Shown here: positions 21,943-42,205 of the stretch, piece by piece
Position numbering within the stretch: position 1 is the first letter of the stretch
Layout of the letters: each line of letters begins with the position of its first letter
NCBI GenBank assembly: GCA_037951105.1
Contig: JBAMJV010010119.1
Coordinates: 53,751-117,750, forward strand
DNA from: Echinarachnius parma
Lineage: Eukaryota > Echinodermata > Echinoidea > Clypeasteroida > Echinarachniidae
Direction of reading: 5' to 3'
Length of the DNA: 64,000 nucleotides
Notes under the pieces: generated by a model
Databases searched by the model: none
What the model saw: only the letters and a program-made list of their open reading frames with translations
Told to the model about the DNA's origin: nothing
Program-made: the position numbers and the translations under genes

Positions 21943-24900
21943 TTTACACAGTCAGTGTTGTAACGTAGGTTTCATCTCAGTAACGTAGGTTACTATTTCA
22001 TCTATGCTCTTAAAAAGCTATAATTTTGGAGACAACGGTTTGCACTAAGAATATGTAATATGCCTTGATAGAAACGTATGTTCCAGGGACTAAAAATCAA
22101 TCTGAAATTCATATGTGGAGGAAGTAAAAACGATGTGAGATATGTTTTAATTTTGCACTTAGAATTTGTAATAATATGCATGAATAAGAACATATGCTTC
22201 AGAAAAGAAAATAATTCTGAAATTCAAATGTGGAGGAAGTAGGAATGATGTGAGATGTGTTTAATTTGCAATATTTTCGTACCTCTTACCTTAGAGTTAA
22301 ATCATTGCTAACCTTACGCATGCGAGGCTCGGTCCCTATAATTCAGATGTAACATGGTTTACATGATGAACATAATATTATTATGCTAAAACTTAATTTA
22401 GCTGTCTTTACTTTCAGATTTCACACTAATAGTATTTCTCTGGTCTCTCTTTACCTTAAAGGGCAATGAAACTATGGCTTTCGGTTATCATTATCGTTTA
22501 GAGGGTGAACAGACATTTGATTTGATACATAACTTGGCAAGTTTGGCCTCTTGGATCCCATGAAATCCTTACGTGAACATACTCACATTTTACTAATTCT
22601 TACGGCGGCAAAAGATGATGGGAGCGGCCATGTTCTTGTAATTACCCGACATGCTTTGCAAACTCTGACGTATGTGCTTAGGAAGGAACAAAAAACTTTT
22701 CACTGATTTCAAAGCATCTACAAGTATTCAGACAATGGTTTGAATTGGTGGTATTTAAATGCATTATCATATCATTGACCGTATACCGCACAAACCTAAT
22801 AATGGCGGCCTCCAGTGTTCGCGTGAATAGTGGTATACCCGATAGAGTTTTGACATATTTCTTCCAAAGCAGAAATCTGAGTCGGAGTAATGTTACATAT
22901 AATAAACAGGTATATTACGATGTATACAGTAGGATAAACTCTAGTCTTGAGTTGCATTGCCCTGTAATTTAATTCAAACATATAGAGAAACTGACCAGAA
23001 ATATAATGTGATTAAAAGAGGGCAAAGAAAATGGGATTCCAACGGAATATTATATTACTGAGTCAACTCGGGAACAACTCAGCGTAGGTTCAAACTGCCT
23101 CCACATTATTGAGGTCATAAGCTGCAGATTAGAATTAGAATTGTTTTCTTTGATGCAAATATGAATTTGGTAGTACAATTGTTTGATGTAAGAGTTGTTA
23201 AAGTAACAGTTTAAAACAAAAACATTTTGATAGCTTTTATGCACTTTTCCGCAAGCTCTTTTGTGTGTTCATAATTCTGACGCCCGTGACGCTTATTTGA
23301 AATAGTATGTTTATTATCATAATTCTGGTCATTATCATTGTTCACATCATGATTGTTCCGCGGTTATTTTGTACTATGGAAACTGTGATAACATTATTAT
23401 ATTACATTTTTCATTTGTGCATGTATTACACATTTGATGTATGCATCAACTGTATGATTTGTATTATTTTCTTAATATGTTTTTACGTCAAATTTACGTC
23501 AAATTAAAAATATTATGTATCATAATGCTGTGACATCTGATAATAAAAAAAAAAACATTCACACCCTTTAGCATCTAGGAGTAGAAAGGAGTATATATTG
23601 TTTTAAAATGCAAGTAATTTCTTTTACAAACAAAATACGTGCCGGATATCTTAATAGTTTGTACAATAATAAATGTTGAGGGTTTAAGTGTATATCAATG
23701 CAACTTACGTGAAACCTACGTTACCTATATTAAGGGTTCTTAAATGGTAATAATGTTATCGGAATAGAATTTATACATTTGTCTATTGCCTAAGCAGTCA
23801 AGATATTTACATGCAAGACAAATAAGGGGAGTACTAGGTGGATTCACACGACCTGATCGGAAGTTATTGATATGTGATTCTTCAAAGTTAATGATTATCA
23901 CAAAGTAATATGAAATACGTCCTTTGGAGGCAAATATTGCTTTGAGACATATAAAGGAATGTCTAGAGCAGTTGGTAATGTTGATATTGGAAGACCTCTT
24001 CTACTCCGATCGTATCCAGGTGTGTGTTTTATTTGTGTAACATACGTGACTCATATGCGAAACATACGTTACTAAAGTTTAAACAGACACTTGGTTCCCT
24101 ATCATTTCATGATAATGTGTTGTTTTAAATATGTGATACACGCATCCAACTGGAAACTGTCAATGCATGAGTAGGGCTGCCATGGGTCAAGAATTATGTA
24201 AATACAAGGAACGACGCGGGATATATAGTGGAACACCTGATCCACCTTCACCAACACCCTAATTCCCAGTGGCTAACAATTATCATGTGATTGGAAAGAA
24301 AAGTAATTTCCTTTGAAATTACAATCGTCGCATTGAATTTTGTAGCTAGCAATTAAAAATTAGTTTCAACGTGCCTTCCTGTAAAAATAAAATACTGCCA
24401 ATTAAAAAAAAGTGCAGTAACGTAGGTTACGCAGATGAAATTGACATGTTAAACTGTAAGTTTGAGAAAATTAGAAGTTCACAACATTACGTGCTCATAT
24501 TTATCTAAAGTATAATTCAAAGCCTCCTCTTTCATTATGTTCGTGTCACAAAGATTTTGAGAAAAGTTTATTTTTTCAAAATTCCAAAATCCGAGTTGTA
24601 CATATTTAGTGGTTTTGAGCCATTGGAGCTCAATGCCCTAGACTATATCGATGGCTCTATAGTATACGGGATCACGTGGATCCATCTCACGGGCTTAATC
24701 TTTCCTCGCTATTACCGTTTTAAAATACGTAACGAGTAGATTCACTATTATATACCATTTTAACACCCATGATTAAGACAATGATAAAGACAATAATGAC
24801 CATACTTCTACAGTGATATTTTAAACACCAATTTCAAAAATTTCAAAAAAATTTGGAGGGGGTAAACCCCCTCCCACACCCTCCCCCAAATAAATGAAGA

Positions 24901-25454
24901 CAAGCATACGGCGTGAGAGTATTTGAGTCTGGTGTGTGTGTACACGTAGGTTTGATTGTGTGTGTATACTTTTTTTCATGAGGAAAATGATTTCTTTAAT
25001 TCAGTATTATCAAATTTCCTTCCAAGGTATGCACCAAATTGCATTATTTCAAATAAAAATTTGCAAAAGCTCCCTACCGTGGGAGGGGGACACCCTCCTC
25101 CCACACCCTCCCCCCCTCGGGCGCTACTCGCCCTCGGGCTTGGTCGCTCCGCTCCCTCGCAGCTGTGCCCCCCCCCCCCCCCAATCACTTGACCCTCGCT
25201 ACGCCACTGATAGAATGTATTTAACGATCCCCGTATTTACCTTCAAGTTTTGTTAAATGTTGAAGTGAGATTACACATCTTTCAAAAATGAACAATGTAA
25301 TGTAGGTCTGTTTGTGACTTCTTTTTTCATAATGTGTTATATACCATACTGCAAGATGTTAGGAACCGGATGTAAACCCTCAACAATGTACTTGCTTACT
25401 TCGTATAATGTACTAATGGAATTGAATGATAATATAATCATACACAAATATCCA

Positions 25455-25794
25455 TTACATATTTTCGTTTACCTGATGTTGTCTTCCTTGATGATGGGGA
25501 TATGTATGTCGGAAATTATGGATGGTTTGAGTGTCCATCTTCTGAATTGATTCCTGAATGTGTGACATTATTGATGTCAATGCAATCGGAACGTTCACGA
25601 AGGGTACATTCCATTCAGACACAGCAGACATGGCCAATGCATCATTCGTTTGCAGACCACCAGAGACTGATACCAGGCACGCATACTTCACTGGAGGGTG
25701 GACTTGCAGGAATAGAAGGCAGATGTCGCTGACCGAGATCACGCGAAACACTCCCTGACCGACTCCGACGTCTAGGACTATACGATGATGTGCA
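25455..25794 (-). pseudogene. Possible exon with methyltransferase-like motif, unproven
   Basis: The minus-strand frame is open for more than 100 codons. It starts after a TTGTTTTAAG acceptor-like site near 25794 and contains HHRIVLDVGVGQGVF, which resembles the SAM-binding motif I (VLDVGxGxG). The rest does not follow any methyltransferase I recognise. A GTAAAC donor-like site lies near 25470. A hAT element inserted only a few bases upstream (25809). It could be an eroded exon or chance. Confidence 0.18.
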
Positions 25795-25808
25795 ACCTTA
25801 AAACAAGC

Positions 25809-26918
25809 CAGGGGCGTCGATCACGGGGGGGGGGGGGGGGGGGGGATGGGGGGATATATCCCCCCCCAATATTTCAGGTGGGGGGGATGGCCTGTATTAT
25901 CATCCCCCCCCCCCCCCCCAATATTTGGGGTTCAAAAATATATAATAACATTAGAATTAAGAAGCATTGCCCCCTCTCATGAATGGAAGTTGTTACTATA
26001 GTCTTCTTTAAACCACTTTTTGATAATGCTAAATTGCCCAAATCCAAAATTTTCCGGGGCTGCGCCCCTGGAACCCCCATTAAGGTTATTTGACTCAGTC
26101 CCAGCCCTGTACTCATTAAATAGTTTTATTCATCTCTTGGCATTAAATTCTCTCTTGGCAAACTTTCAGGCGATCCTGGCCCACTGTGCGTCTGCGCTTC
26201 GCTCACTAAAATTGAGCTAACTCTTCAATAGATAATTGTATTTCTGGATATTACAAATCCCAAAGCTTCCGGGGGCTACGCCCCCTGGACCCCCAATAAG
26301 CTTTCCAATGTGGGTATCCCTTGACTTATTCTATTCAGGGTTCCATCAGGATGATTGCAATCGACAGTATTTATCTATCAGACTAAAATTCATCCATACT
26401 TGGACAGTGCCCTCATCATAGCAGGAGCTTGCAATGTGCACTTAATAATCTTCCAATCTCTAAACAGCTAAATCAAACGCCAATTAACTAAAGAATAGTT
26501 AACTCTATATTTACATATATACAACATATTTATATCTGGATATTACAAATGCCAAAGCTTCCGGGGGCTCCGCCCCCTGGACCCCCAATAAGCTTCCCAA
26601 TATGGGTATCCCATGACTGATGCTATTCAGGGTTCCATCAGAATGCTTGCAAATATGTATCTATCAGGCTAAAGTTCATATTGGACAAAGCCCAGCTCAT
26701 AACATGATGCTTGCAATGTACACATTTATTTATCTTCCAATTTCTAAACAGCTGAATTAAAAAGCTTTGGGACCCCCTAACTCCCCCCCCCCCCCCCTCA
26801 GCCATAAAAACCCGGGCACGCTGATGGGTTGTCGCTTCGCTCCCTCGCCAGAGATGGTCAAATTGGAGGTCAAATCCCCCCCCCCCCCCCCAATGGCGAG
26901 AAGAAATCGACGCCCTTG
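25809..26918 (+). mobile_element. hAT MITE, CARGGGCGTCGAT family, copy A
   Basis: Left end CAGGGGCGTCGATCACG, right end (inverted) CAAGGGCGTCGATTTC, and an exact 8-bp TSD, AAACAAGC, at 25801-25808 and 26919-26926. The interior has long G and C tracts (25825-25846, 25904-25919, 26785-26797, 26876-26890), GCTTCCGGGGGCTACGCCCC-type stems and no reading frame of interest. Copy B (52964-54041) is closely similar over its whole length; copy C (47760-48610) is inverted and rearranged. Confidence 0.88.
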
Positions 26919-26926
26919 AAACAAGC

Positions 26927-28419
26927 ACAACTTTTGTGAATCTATGGAATTGAATGCAATACTAAATCATACATGCATTCCTATTGAAATAAAAACATAA
27001 ATACCACATATTCGTAAAGCAATTCAAAGCTCTCATACATATCATAAAGAGATCAATCCATCCAGGCCATTTGCATTTAAAGAGTTAAGAATGTCGATAC
27101 TATTCGTCAGACAGATAAATATCACACGAAATCTGCGGTATACGTTCATAAGATCTTATCTCTCCATTGAAAAACAAAAATACGATTTAAGAAATTAAGC
27201 CATAATTGTATACGCATCACAATTCTACACTACTTGACCATAACATCCCCTATACGCCTATACAATGCATTTTCAACTTAATTAAACTGTAATATGTAAT
27301 GCAACTTCCGTTTAAAGTAAACAGTAAGACGAATGAAAACAACCAGGAAAATGAGAAAACCGATGCCTATTCCCATGACTGCTGCGATAATTATGAAGTA
27401 ATGGAGGCATGTGCCCCCCCCCCCCCCCCAATTCAATACATTTGACAAATCTATAGAACATCATGATTTTGATATCACTTAAAGAATACAGAAACAAATC
27501 AAGAGCGTCCCAGTTATTCGCGTGCGACCCCCCCCCCCCCCCGGCAATCAGTGCAGAAAACGCTACGCCGCTGAAGTGACGTGCCCCCAACAATCAGTAG
27601 GCAATGGGTACGCCACTTGGTGCGTTATCTGTTTTGACTGAGACAATTTTGCATCCGTTTGTTGACCGTAAATCATTTTATCGATGGGAAGTTGTTAATT
27701 ATAAATGGGGGTCATGGATATGCAGACCGCAAAACATTATTATAATAATTATATGAAGAGCTAAGTTCCAAAAGGCGCTAAATCCACTATCCATAACATT
27801 TGAGTTAACGATATCACTCATTTAATGAGCTACGTAGCTATCTATAAATCCACATTTCAGCACATATTACATAATATGGAACGTTTCATTTGCATATTCC
27901 CAAAGGCATGTGTACAATGTTGGGCAAAGAAAGGTGTTTTTCTCGAAAGTTGAAAGGGTGGATTTAGCGCCTTTATTTTGCAATCAGGCTCTTCATTTAT
28001 TACAGAAACATTTCGTTGTTAACCTGTATAAGGCCCACTCTGTACACACAATTGTATGCGCCTATGACAGTAATATGCATAATCCGCGTTCAAATTAATG
28101 TAATATGCATTAAGTTCAAACAAATATTCATGAATATTTTCTTAACAATTAGCCCAAACTCGGATCTATTTAAGTCATCATGGTCGTTTAGCCCTACATA
28201 ATCTCATTGCGTAAACCATGTATACACGCACGGCTTTGCTAACGTTTGACGTTCCATCATTCAAGAATTTGCTTCGTCGAACTAAGCGGAATTGAGTGTG
28301 AACGCGACACTTGGCGTGATAACTCTTAGTATCATAATTATTATCTACATAACTAGTATCATCATCATGACAATATTTGTTTAGGTTTTTGTTCCTTTAA
28401 CATCTTCTAAAATATACAG
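26927..28419. other. Intergenic or intronic, no supported gene
   Basis: AT-rich sequence with C tracts at 27416-27429 and 27528-27542 and hAT-like end text (CTACGCCGCTG, GTACGCCACTTG) near 27570-27615. The missing first coding exon of the sulfotransferase was searched for here and not found. Confidence 0.5.
27296..27415 (-). CDS. Candidate transmembrane-segment exon
   Basis: Minus strand after an acceptor-like TTATCGCAG encodes AVMGIGIGFLIFLVVFIRLT and then basic VYFKRKLH before a stop. This looks like a single membrane span with a positively charged inner side. No extracellular exon was found upstream, and it abuts a poly-C tract at 27416-27429. It might belong to the minus-strand gene ending at 17935, but no in-phase junction was established. 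Confidence 0.25.
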
Positions 28420-34324
<5,905 letters not shown>

Positions 34325-34780
34325 AAAGAAGAAAAAACGCGTGTGCCTAAAGCTAATTAATAACGAATGTGCTCGTTATGAATGTGCTCGTTAAGGTAAA
34401 GTTTAATCAAATAAGGTTCATTGATTTTGGATTCTCATGTTAAACATTATTTCGTTTCTTTTGACCTATATATCATAATATTTGACATAATAATCTATTG
34501 TTGTCATTCCGACCTCTTGTTGTTATGTAGCCCATTATATTGAAATAAGTTCATGTTTTTTTAGATCATAAGATTTTATTCAACTTTTTACTTAGTATTG
34601 AACAAAAAACCCACACCCCCATCGCACGTGTAATAACAAACTAATGTACATGTGTAATCTAAACTCAAAATGTTCTAAACATAAGCACACCTGATTTTTA
34701 CATCGTTCTTAAAATTATGATTTTACAGACAGTCCTAGCTTACGAAGTTTTCGAAGGGATTTATGTTACACAAAGTACAA

Positions 34781-34786
34781 AATAAA
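34781..34786 (+). terminator. Candidate poly(A) signal AATAAA
   Basis: First AATAAA found about 460 bases after the sulfotransferase stop. Position fits a 3' UTR; nothing else supports it. Confidence 0.3.
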
Positions 34787-34829
34787 TACATTAGTAATGT
34801 CGTTAACAATTGATACTCGTTCCTTTTTA

Positions 34830-35640
34830 TTCATAGTAACTCTGAATCATAAAGATTGTCATGAATCAGTTTTACCAAAATTGAAGTAATTTCTTTAATT
34901 ATGGATTTGGAAAATACTGCTGAAAACTGCTTGTCTACTTTAATTATGATAACACAAATGCCTATTTTAATCACAATTTATGCACGCTTTATGTATATTT
35001 CAAACAAATTCAACCTTATTTATAATTTCGCAGGTGGTTGAAATATACCGTATTCCCCACGTATATTTACGCCACAGTAAACTATGATATAACTATTTCT
35101 CATAAGTGCACAGTGGCTTATGTTATAATATTTATGTTCTTATTTACCATATAAGCCCACCCTTGTCACACACTAAAGCTCTTGTTTTGTTTTTAAATAA
35201 GATACACTGTTTGATCGAAGAAAGAATATGTGTTTACAACTCGTTAAACAATTGCAAAACCCTGTTCATAAGTTAGTGTGTCTTCTTCCAGAAAGTAGGG
35301 ATATTGTATACAATTTTTGTAGTAGACAAATATGCTCACCCAGATGCATAACAAACGACTGCAAAAATAGCTTTATCGCATGCTGTTTGTATAATATTCA
35401 ATAATAATGTATCTCTTTCTCGCCTACATTATAATGAAGTAGTAAAACTAATGATTTGAGTTATCGATGTATGTTCTTTTTTATTGATAATTTGTTAAAG
35501 CAACAACCTTTCTTCTTCTAACTCTTCTTATTACCCTTTGTTTTCTGACTATCCCTCTAACTCCTCCTCAGCTCACTTTTCCCCTTCTCAATTACTTGTG
35601 CTGACGGTATCTAATAATTTGACTCAAATTGAAATCGTTC
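34830..35640. other. AT-rich, no feature seen
   Basis: No splice-bounded coding segment and no repeat structure was recognised here. Confidence 0.4.
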
Positions 35641-35649
35641 ATGTATTTA

Positions 35650-36071
35650 TTATAGGTTTTCTCGGCCAATTTCGTAAGCTTCTCATTCGTTTTGATAAGC
35701 GTGTCATTCAATTTCGCGAAATTGAGATGAAGGCTTGCAATTGTGGTTCAAAAATGCACTTTGTTCATAAGATTTAGCTGTTCAGTGAAGTGATTTACCA
35801 CTTAGCATTCAATTTAAAAAACCCGCTATTTGCATTCAATTTTGCCAACATATTTCACGGAAGGCGGTAAATTGAATGACAATTTTACGAAATAGAAACA
35901 CGTTTTAAATCGAATGCAAACAAAATGTTTTCGCATGATCGCTGTATGAATTCAAATGCTAAAAAAAGAATTTGAACTGCAAAATACAGCTGCGGTGACA
36001 AAATCGGCGAAATTGAATGCACACAAAATGAATTCGTGTTGCCAACTTACAAAATTGACCGAGAAATCTGA
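35650..36071. mobile_element. Small foldback related to 20896-21942
   Basis: TATAGGTTTTCTCGGCCAAT at the left, and the inverse of TTACAAAATTGACCGAGAAA at the right. The interior has several CATTCAATTTCGC / GAAATTGAATG units. It has the same end start (TATAGGTTTTC) and unit family as the larger foldback, at about 0.4 kb. Confidence 0.55.
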
Positions 36072-36831
36072 AAGTGATTTAGAATGCTAGTCCATTTTGT
36101 GTATTTTGATTCTTGTATGCTTGTTGTTCTAGATATGACATAAGTGTATTAATTTGATTTTACTTTTAGACAATTCAACTGTATTTGGTTGCAATAAACT
36201 TCTATTGAATATAAATATAAACAATCCATTCGTATATAAGATCAGGTTCAGATAACACAACAAATAGGCGCATTCACTAAATTGTTGTTATTTACGACAC
36301 TATCCGATAGACGCATCCTGGATTCATATGTGAACAGAGTAGAGCTCCGACCACTATCCCACATGCCATATTCTCAGTATTATGCTTTGTGTCGTTGTTT
36401 TATTGTATTATACTTCCAATAAAGCAGTGTTTTATCAAAACGAGTTCTAACTCATAGTGTACATTATTCATCTATGCGAAACCATGTGACTGATAACGGA
36501 CGATCATGAAGATTTGATTTCAAAGCAGAGTTAATAAAGCAATTAAACTCCCGTGGCTGTGATTGATGAACGCTGCCATCTACGTTGTAAATGTTTAACA
36601 AACTCGGGAATTAGATATACGTATGTATAGCCTGTGTTGATGTTGTTTGAGGTTGTAATATGTGCATCACACCTTTCATATCATGTTTTATTTTCATGCG
36701 ATGTTCTTACTTGCACAATGGATAATGGCAGTTAAAGAAATCTACATTATTTCATTAGCTTTGTTGACATGTGCAAAATGTGATGAATTGTTGATTAAAT
36801 GTGTATTGTTTGTGATGTGATATATCCACTT

Positions 36832-38363
<1,532 letters not shown>

Positions 38364-38925
38364 TAGACACAAATAGTAATGTGTAAAAATGTTCATGTTA
38401 AATACATATTATATGGTCAAATAATGACTGAAAATGCAAAGTGATATTTGCTATCCCATTATAATGACTTTGTACACAGTTATGACCAGACAGTGGATTG
38501 TAAAAATCTGAACAATTCAATCGCAAATATCTTGCTAACGTAATGGAAATTATGAGGAATTGAAAAAAATACCTGTTCTATGATTTTTTTTTTTTAATGC
38601 AAATACAACTCGAGAAAAGAGAACCACAATACTTTAAATGCAGTTTTGTGGATTTCGAAAATTTTACAATAATTCCGTTCACGTCACCTCACGTTCACAA
38701 CACGTTATGGAAAGAGCGCCATCATGCATGCTTAATGACACCATGCTTATCAATAGGTAGGGTTTTATCGGCGGATGGGAATAAGGCAGCGCATGATTAA
38801 CTCGATTTCTGTTTGCTGAATTTAGTTGCACATACCAGCTTGTATTTCAGAGCCTTCTCTAAGTTTATATATTATATGTCGTGGAATATGCCCATACGAC
38901 ACAGTAACGTTATCATGGTTACAAC

Positions 38926-39217
38926 CAGTGGCGTGGGTTATTACACCTGGGGGGGGGGGGGGGGGGGGGGTGATTTTCTCGCGGCTGACCGACAATTGGC
39001 TGAAAGCACTCTCAGTAGGGGGGGGGGGGGGGGGGGCGGGTGTGTACGTCACCAACATGTTTCCCGGCCGAGAACACCTGCCAACATTTTTCGAGACCGA
39101 GGGAATTGGCTGAAAGCCCTCTCAGTGAGGGGGGGGGGGGGGGGGGGGGACCGAGTGGATTTGTTTAAACACACACACACCCTTACCCCCCCCCCCCCCA
39201 CGTTGTCTACGCCCCTG
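38926..39217. mobile_element. Short hAT-like MITE with four homopolymer tracts
   Basis: Left end CAGTGGCGTGGG, right end (inverted) CAGGGGCGTAGAC. The flanks GTTACAAC and GTTTCAAA agree at 6 of 8 bases, an eroded 8-bp TSD. Inside, the unit GGAATTGGCTGAAAGCCCTC followed by a G tract is present twice. G tracts are at about 38950-38970, 39017-39036 and 39128-39149. Confidence 0.55.
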
Positions 39218-40114
39218 GTTTCAAATTCAAGTTGGCTTTCAAGCTGTAGACGCGATCACCTTGGAAGTACAAAAAGTGTATTAGCGCCCTCTTTCTTTCA
39301 ACCGACGATAATCTGAATATTTATCATCTCAAATACATGACGATAACCTATATAATTGTTATTTATTACAGTTCAGGATTTGTAGGACAAGTTCCAAAGG
39401 TCTATCAATCTTCTTCTTCAAAGTACTTGAGGAAACACTTTGCTAAGCACCCTGGGGATGAAGTATGATTTATATTTTAACAAAAAACACCAGGAAGAAA
39501 GTGTCACCCAGAGAGTTCCGGCTCGAGTGAAATTTATTTGCGAAAGGAGTATTCTAGGATCTGTTTCAAAAGCTCTTACATTACCCTGTATTTCTTATCC
39601 CGGTATCCTATTGATTACGGGAACCTGGTGGGTCCTGTATTATAGTGCAGGTTAAGTTTGATTTATTGGCCGCCATGCTCCATCTCGTTGGAATTGCAAA
39701 TATTACATGTATTACAAACTACCATTTCAACGTATTTGGGATTGCGGGCATGCCGGGCTTGGCCCCACAGGATTTTTGATATCATTGGATCATCCCCAAA
39801 TTATACGATGAAGGGGCGGGACAATACAACATTTAACAACAACGTATTCTCATAAGCAAATGCGAAGCTGCAGTGTATATAGGCGCCTATCCTTATCATA
39901 TGGAATCTTCTGTTCTGGGGCAACCTAGCTTTTGCCTTCAAAATTGATTATTTTTAAAAATAATGTTTTTACATTCAATCACCTTTCCAAAGATAATTGG
40001 AAGGTAAAGATACATCACCCTTTATGGGGTAGAGTGGCGTAGTCCAATTGGCCCCCCAAATAAAATACTTCTGTACGCCTCCTCATAATTATTTTCATTT
40101 ATAGCATGCTTTAA

Positions 40115-40533
40115 AGGGAACCACCACGCAGAGAACATCTCAGGCTCATATGTTTTGGTATCGTTGTTTGATATTAAATAGATATCGAACACTTTGCAAT
40201 GGGTTGTGTTATATTCATAAACAAGGCAATTAATCACCAAATGTACGGAACCTAATTAGGGCCTTTGGTTCAGTAAGCGCCAAACGTTTGTATAAGTGCG
40301 TCAACTCTATGCACGCGTACTTTTGGGTACAATAACGTATACGTCCTAGACAACAGTGAATAGACTAGGCTTCGACCACAGGCTCATGAACACATAATTT
40401 AGTATGGTAATGATGAGTTTTCAAATGAAAAACAATTTTCTGGCAACATATTGTTCTGAACTTGTTCGTGGAATGGACTACCTAAACTATACCTTTCATT
40501 TATACAAACAATATTTGTGGGTGTTGGTTCCCT
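40115..40533. mobile_element. TTAA MITE, AGGGAACCACCAC family
   Basis: The ends AGGGAACCACCACG and (inverted) AGGGAACCAACACC are flanked by TTAA at 40111-40114 and 40534-40537. 419 bp, non-coding. A related single end (TTAAAGTGGACCACCATGCA) is near 8121. Confidence 0.65.
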
Positions 40534-40539
40534 TTAAAT

Positions 40540-41950
40540 TGACTAATTAGTGTGTTTAATTTCTGACTTGATGATTATACAAATATCTATGAGTTTAATG
40601 ACGTGTTGATAAGACACACTTATTTTTTTTTCATTTTGTGGAATACGCATGATATATAAAATGTATGTTATTAAATCTTATGAAATGTATTTGCACGTGA
40701 GCAAATAACCCACTTATGATAACCTGGATGTCTGTGAAGGGTCATGATTGAGGATCAAAGTTTGCTAACAATGCAGCTAATCATAATCATAAACATTGTA
40801 ATTATTGCATCTACATAATATCAGTAATATCAATCTCTTCAATATTATCAGCGTCCTAAGTACATGTTTGCTATTGCTTGCATGTTTTCTTTTGCAAATA
40901 CACTGTAAATATTATTTACAATGAGATGATATAAATCTGATAATTTTTCTCGCGATGGCAGATAACACACTTGAAAAATTATAAATGACCTCTATTCAGC
41001 GTTCTAAAGGCAGGCTTTATGAGCCTGTATTATTGCACTGATATAATATGTAAAGTTCGTCGTTACTAGTGTTATATTGAGAGTCGTTTAGAGCCTAGTT
41101 ATATTATAATCTTATCGCCTATAGTCCTACATTTTGTTTGCAAAGAAAAATCAAATATGATATAAACGTGGTTAAATCAGCACGTAGGTATAACAGGTAT
41201 GCGGGTAGAACATGATAGTTAATGATTATTCGGTCGCCCGTATGCAAGTGCTGAATGGCGCCATCTTTGGTGACATTGTGTCAGTTTTATGTATATTTTG
41301 TTTACTTCTTGTGCATGGAAGGTAGGCTAATATTAAGTACCGGTTATTAACCCCCAAAACCCTGACTTATGATATGTAACTTCTTGATGGATGTTATGCC
41401 TAAATAAATATATATTTTCAAATTTCAATAGTCATCATACTTCAGTCAACTGTTCATGATGTAACAATGTTTTATTATACAGCATCTTCTAACGGATCTT
41501 TAAAACAACATTTTCTTGCCTTTGAATTTTGATTATAAGCGACTCCGAACAGAACCTTTAATTTTATGAACATTGTCCTGTAATATACTGTAGTATCCAA
41601 ATCTGTTTTGCTTATCACGAAGTTTCATACTTATACACACGGTCTCCTGGTCTGGAACCAATCTCAGTCCATACCCATGATCCATCATTCATACAATAAG
41701 TAAGACACCTGCAATTTGCCGCATCATATTATTCAACATTTGGAAGCCTTTTATAAGCCAAATTTTATTCCTTTTTAATCGTGTATATTAATTCACATAA
41801 TTCATGTAATTTACAAATTAAATAATCATTATAATACAAATATTTGGCATTACGTAGAGAAGGCTGGACCAACTATTAGTTGGCATAATCCAATTTAGAT
41901 CTTCCCATTCTCACCCGACGATTATGTCGTTCATGAAAATGTGAAACTTA
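40540..41950. other. AT-rich, no feature seen
   Basis: No splice-bounded coding segment or inverted-repeat element was recognised; a small CpG-containing stretch with AATGGCGCCATC lies near 41254. Confidence 0.4.
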
Positions 41951-41956
41951 ATGTTT

Positions 41957-42205
41957 GAAGGGATAGTTGAATTTTGGTATAGAGGGCGCTGTACGAAATA
42001 ATTTTTTTTTGTGAGGTAATGGAAAATTAAAAATGGTTGAAACCAATGGGCTTTTAGAAGCGTCCTCTAGAGTTTTAACGGCTCTTTGAATGATAACAGG
42101 CTTTTTACTTGGTCGTTTGTAATTGTGTTATACCATTCGAGCATGGTGGATTGATAACTATTAGTTTTTAATGTAATGGTGCAGCTTTTGGTTACTATAA
42201 TCAGT
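41957..42205 (-). mobile_element. TTAA MITE, AGGGATAG family, inverted partial copy
   Basis: It begins AAGGGATAGTTGAATTTTGG with AGAGGGCGCT, then GTGAGGTAATGGAAAATT, and ends in GGTGCAGCTTTTGGTTACT, the complement of the family's left part. One end is missing. Confidence 0.55.

Larger units (their letters stand above)
18662..25209. mobile_element. Large hAT element, 6.5 kb, 8-bp TSD
   Basis: Left end CAGTGGCGTAGCTACGAGGG and right end (inverted) CAGTGGCGTAGCGAGGG share 12 perfect terminal bases and then GAGGG. The 8-bp flank ATAGAATG is exact on both sides (18654-18661 and 25210-25217). An 8-bp TSD with CAGNGGCG ends is diagnostic of hAT. No transposase frame remains, so it is non-autonomous or gutted. 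It contains a foldback (20896-21942), AC microsatellites, two blocks of a G/C-rich 'CTCCCTACNGTGGGAGGGGG' repeat (about 19650-19810 and 25020-25180), and about nine copies of the motif GTAACGTAKGTTTC. Confidence 0.8.

Noticed and set aside
22745-22972. 75-codon frame starting near ATGGCGGCCTCC with a GTATAT donor-like end
   Set aside because: Lies inside the hAT element; no matching downstream exon and no recognised domain.
38813-39316. 167-codon plus-strand frame
   Set aside because: Runs through the homopolymers of the short hAT-like MITE.
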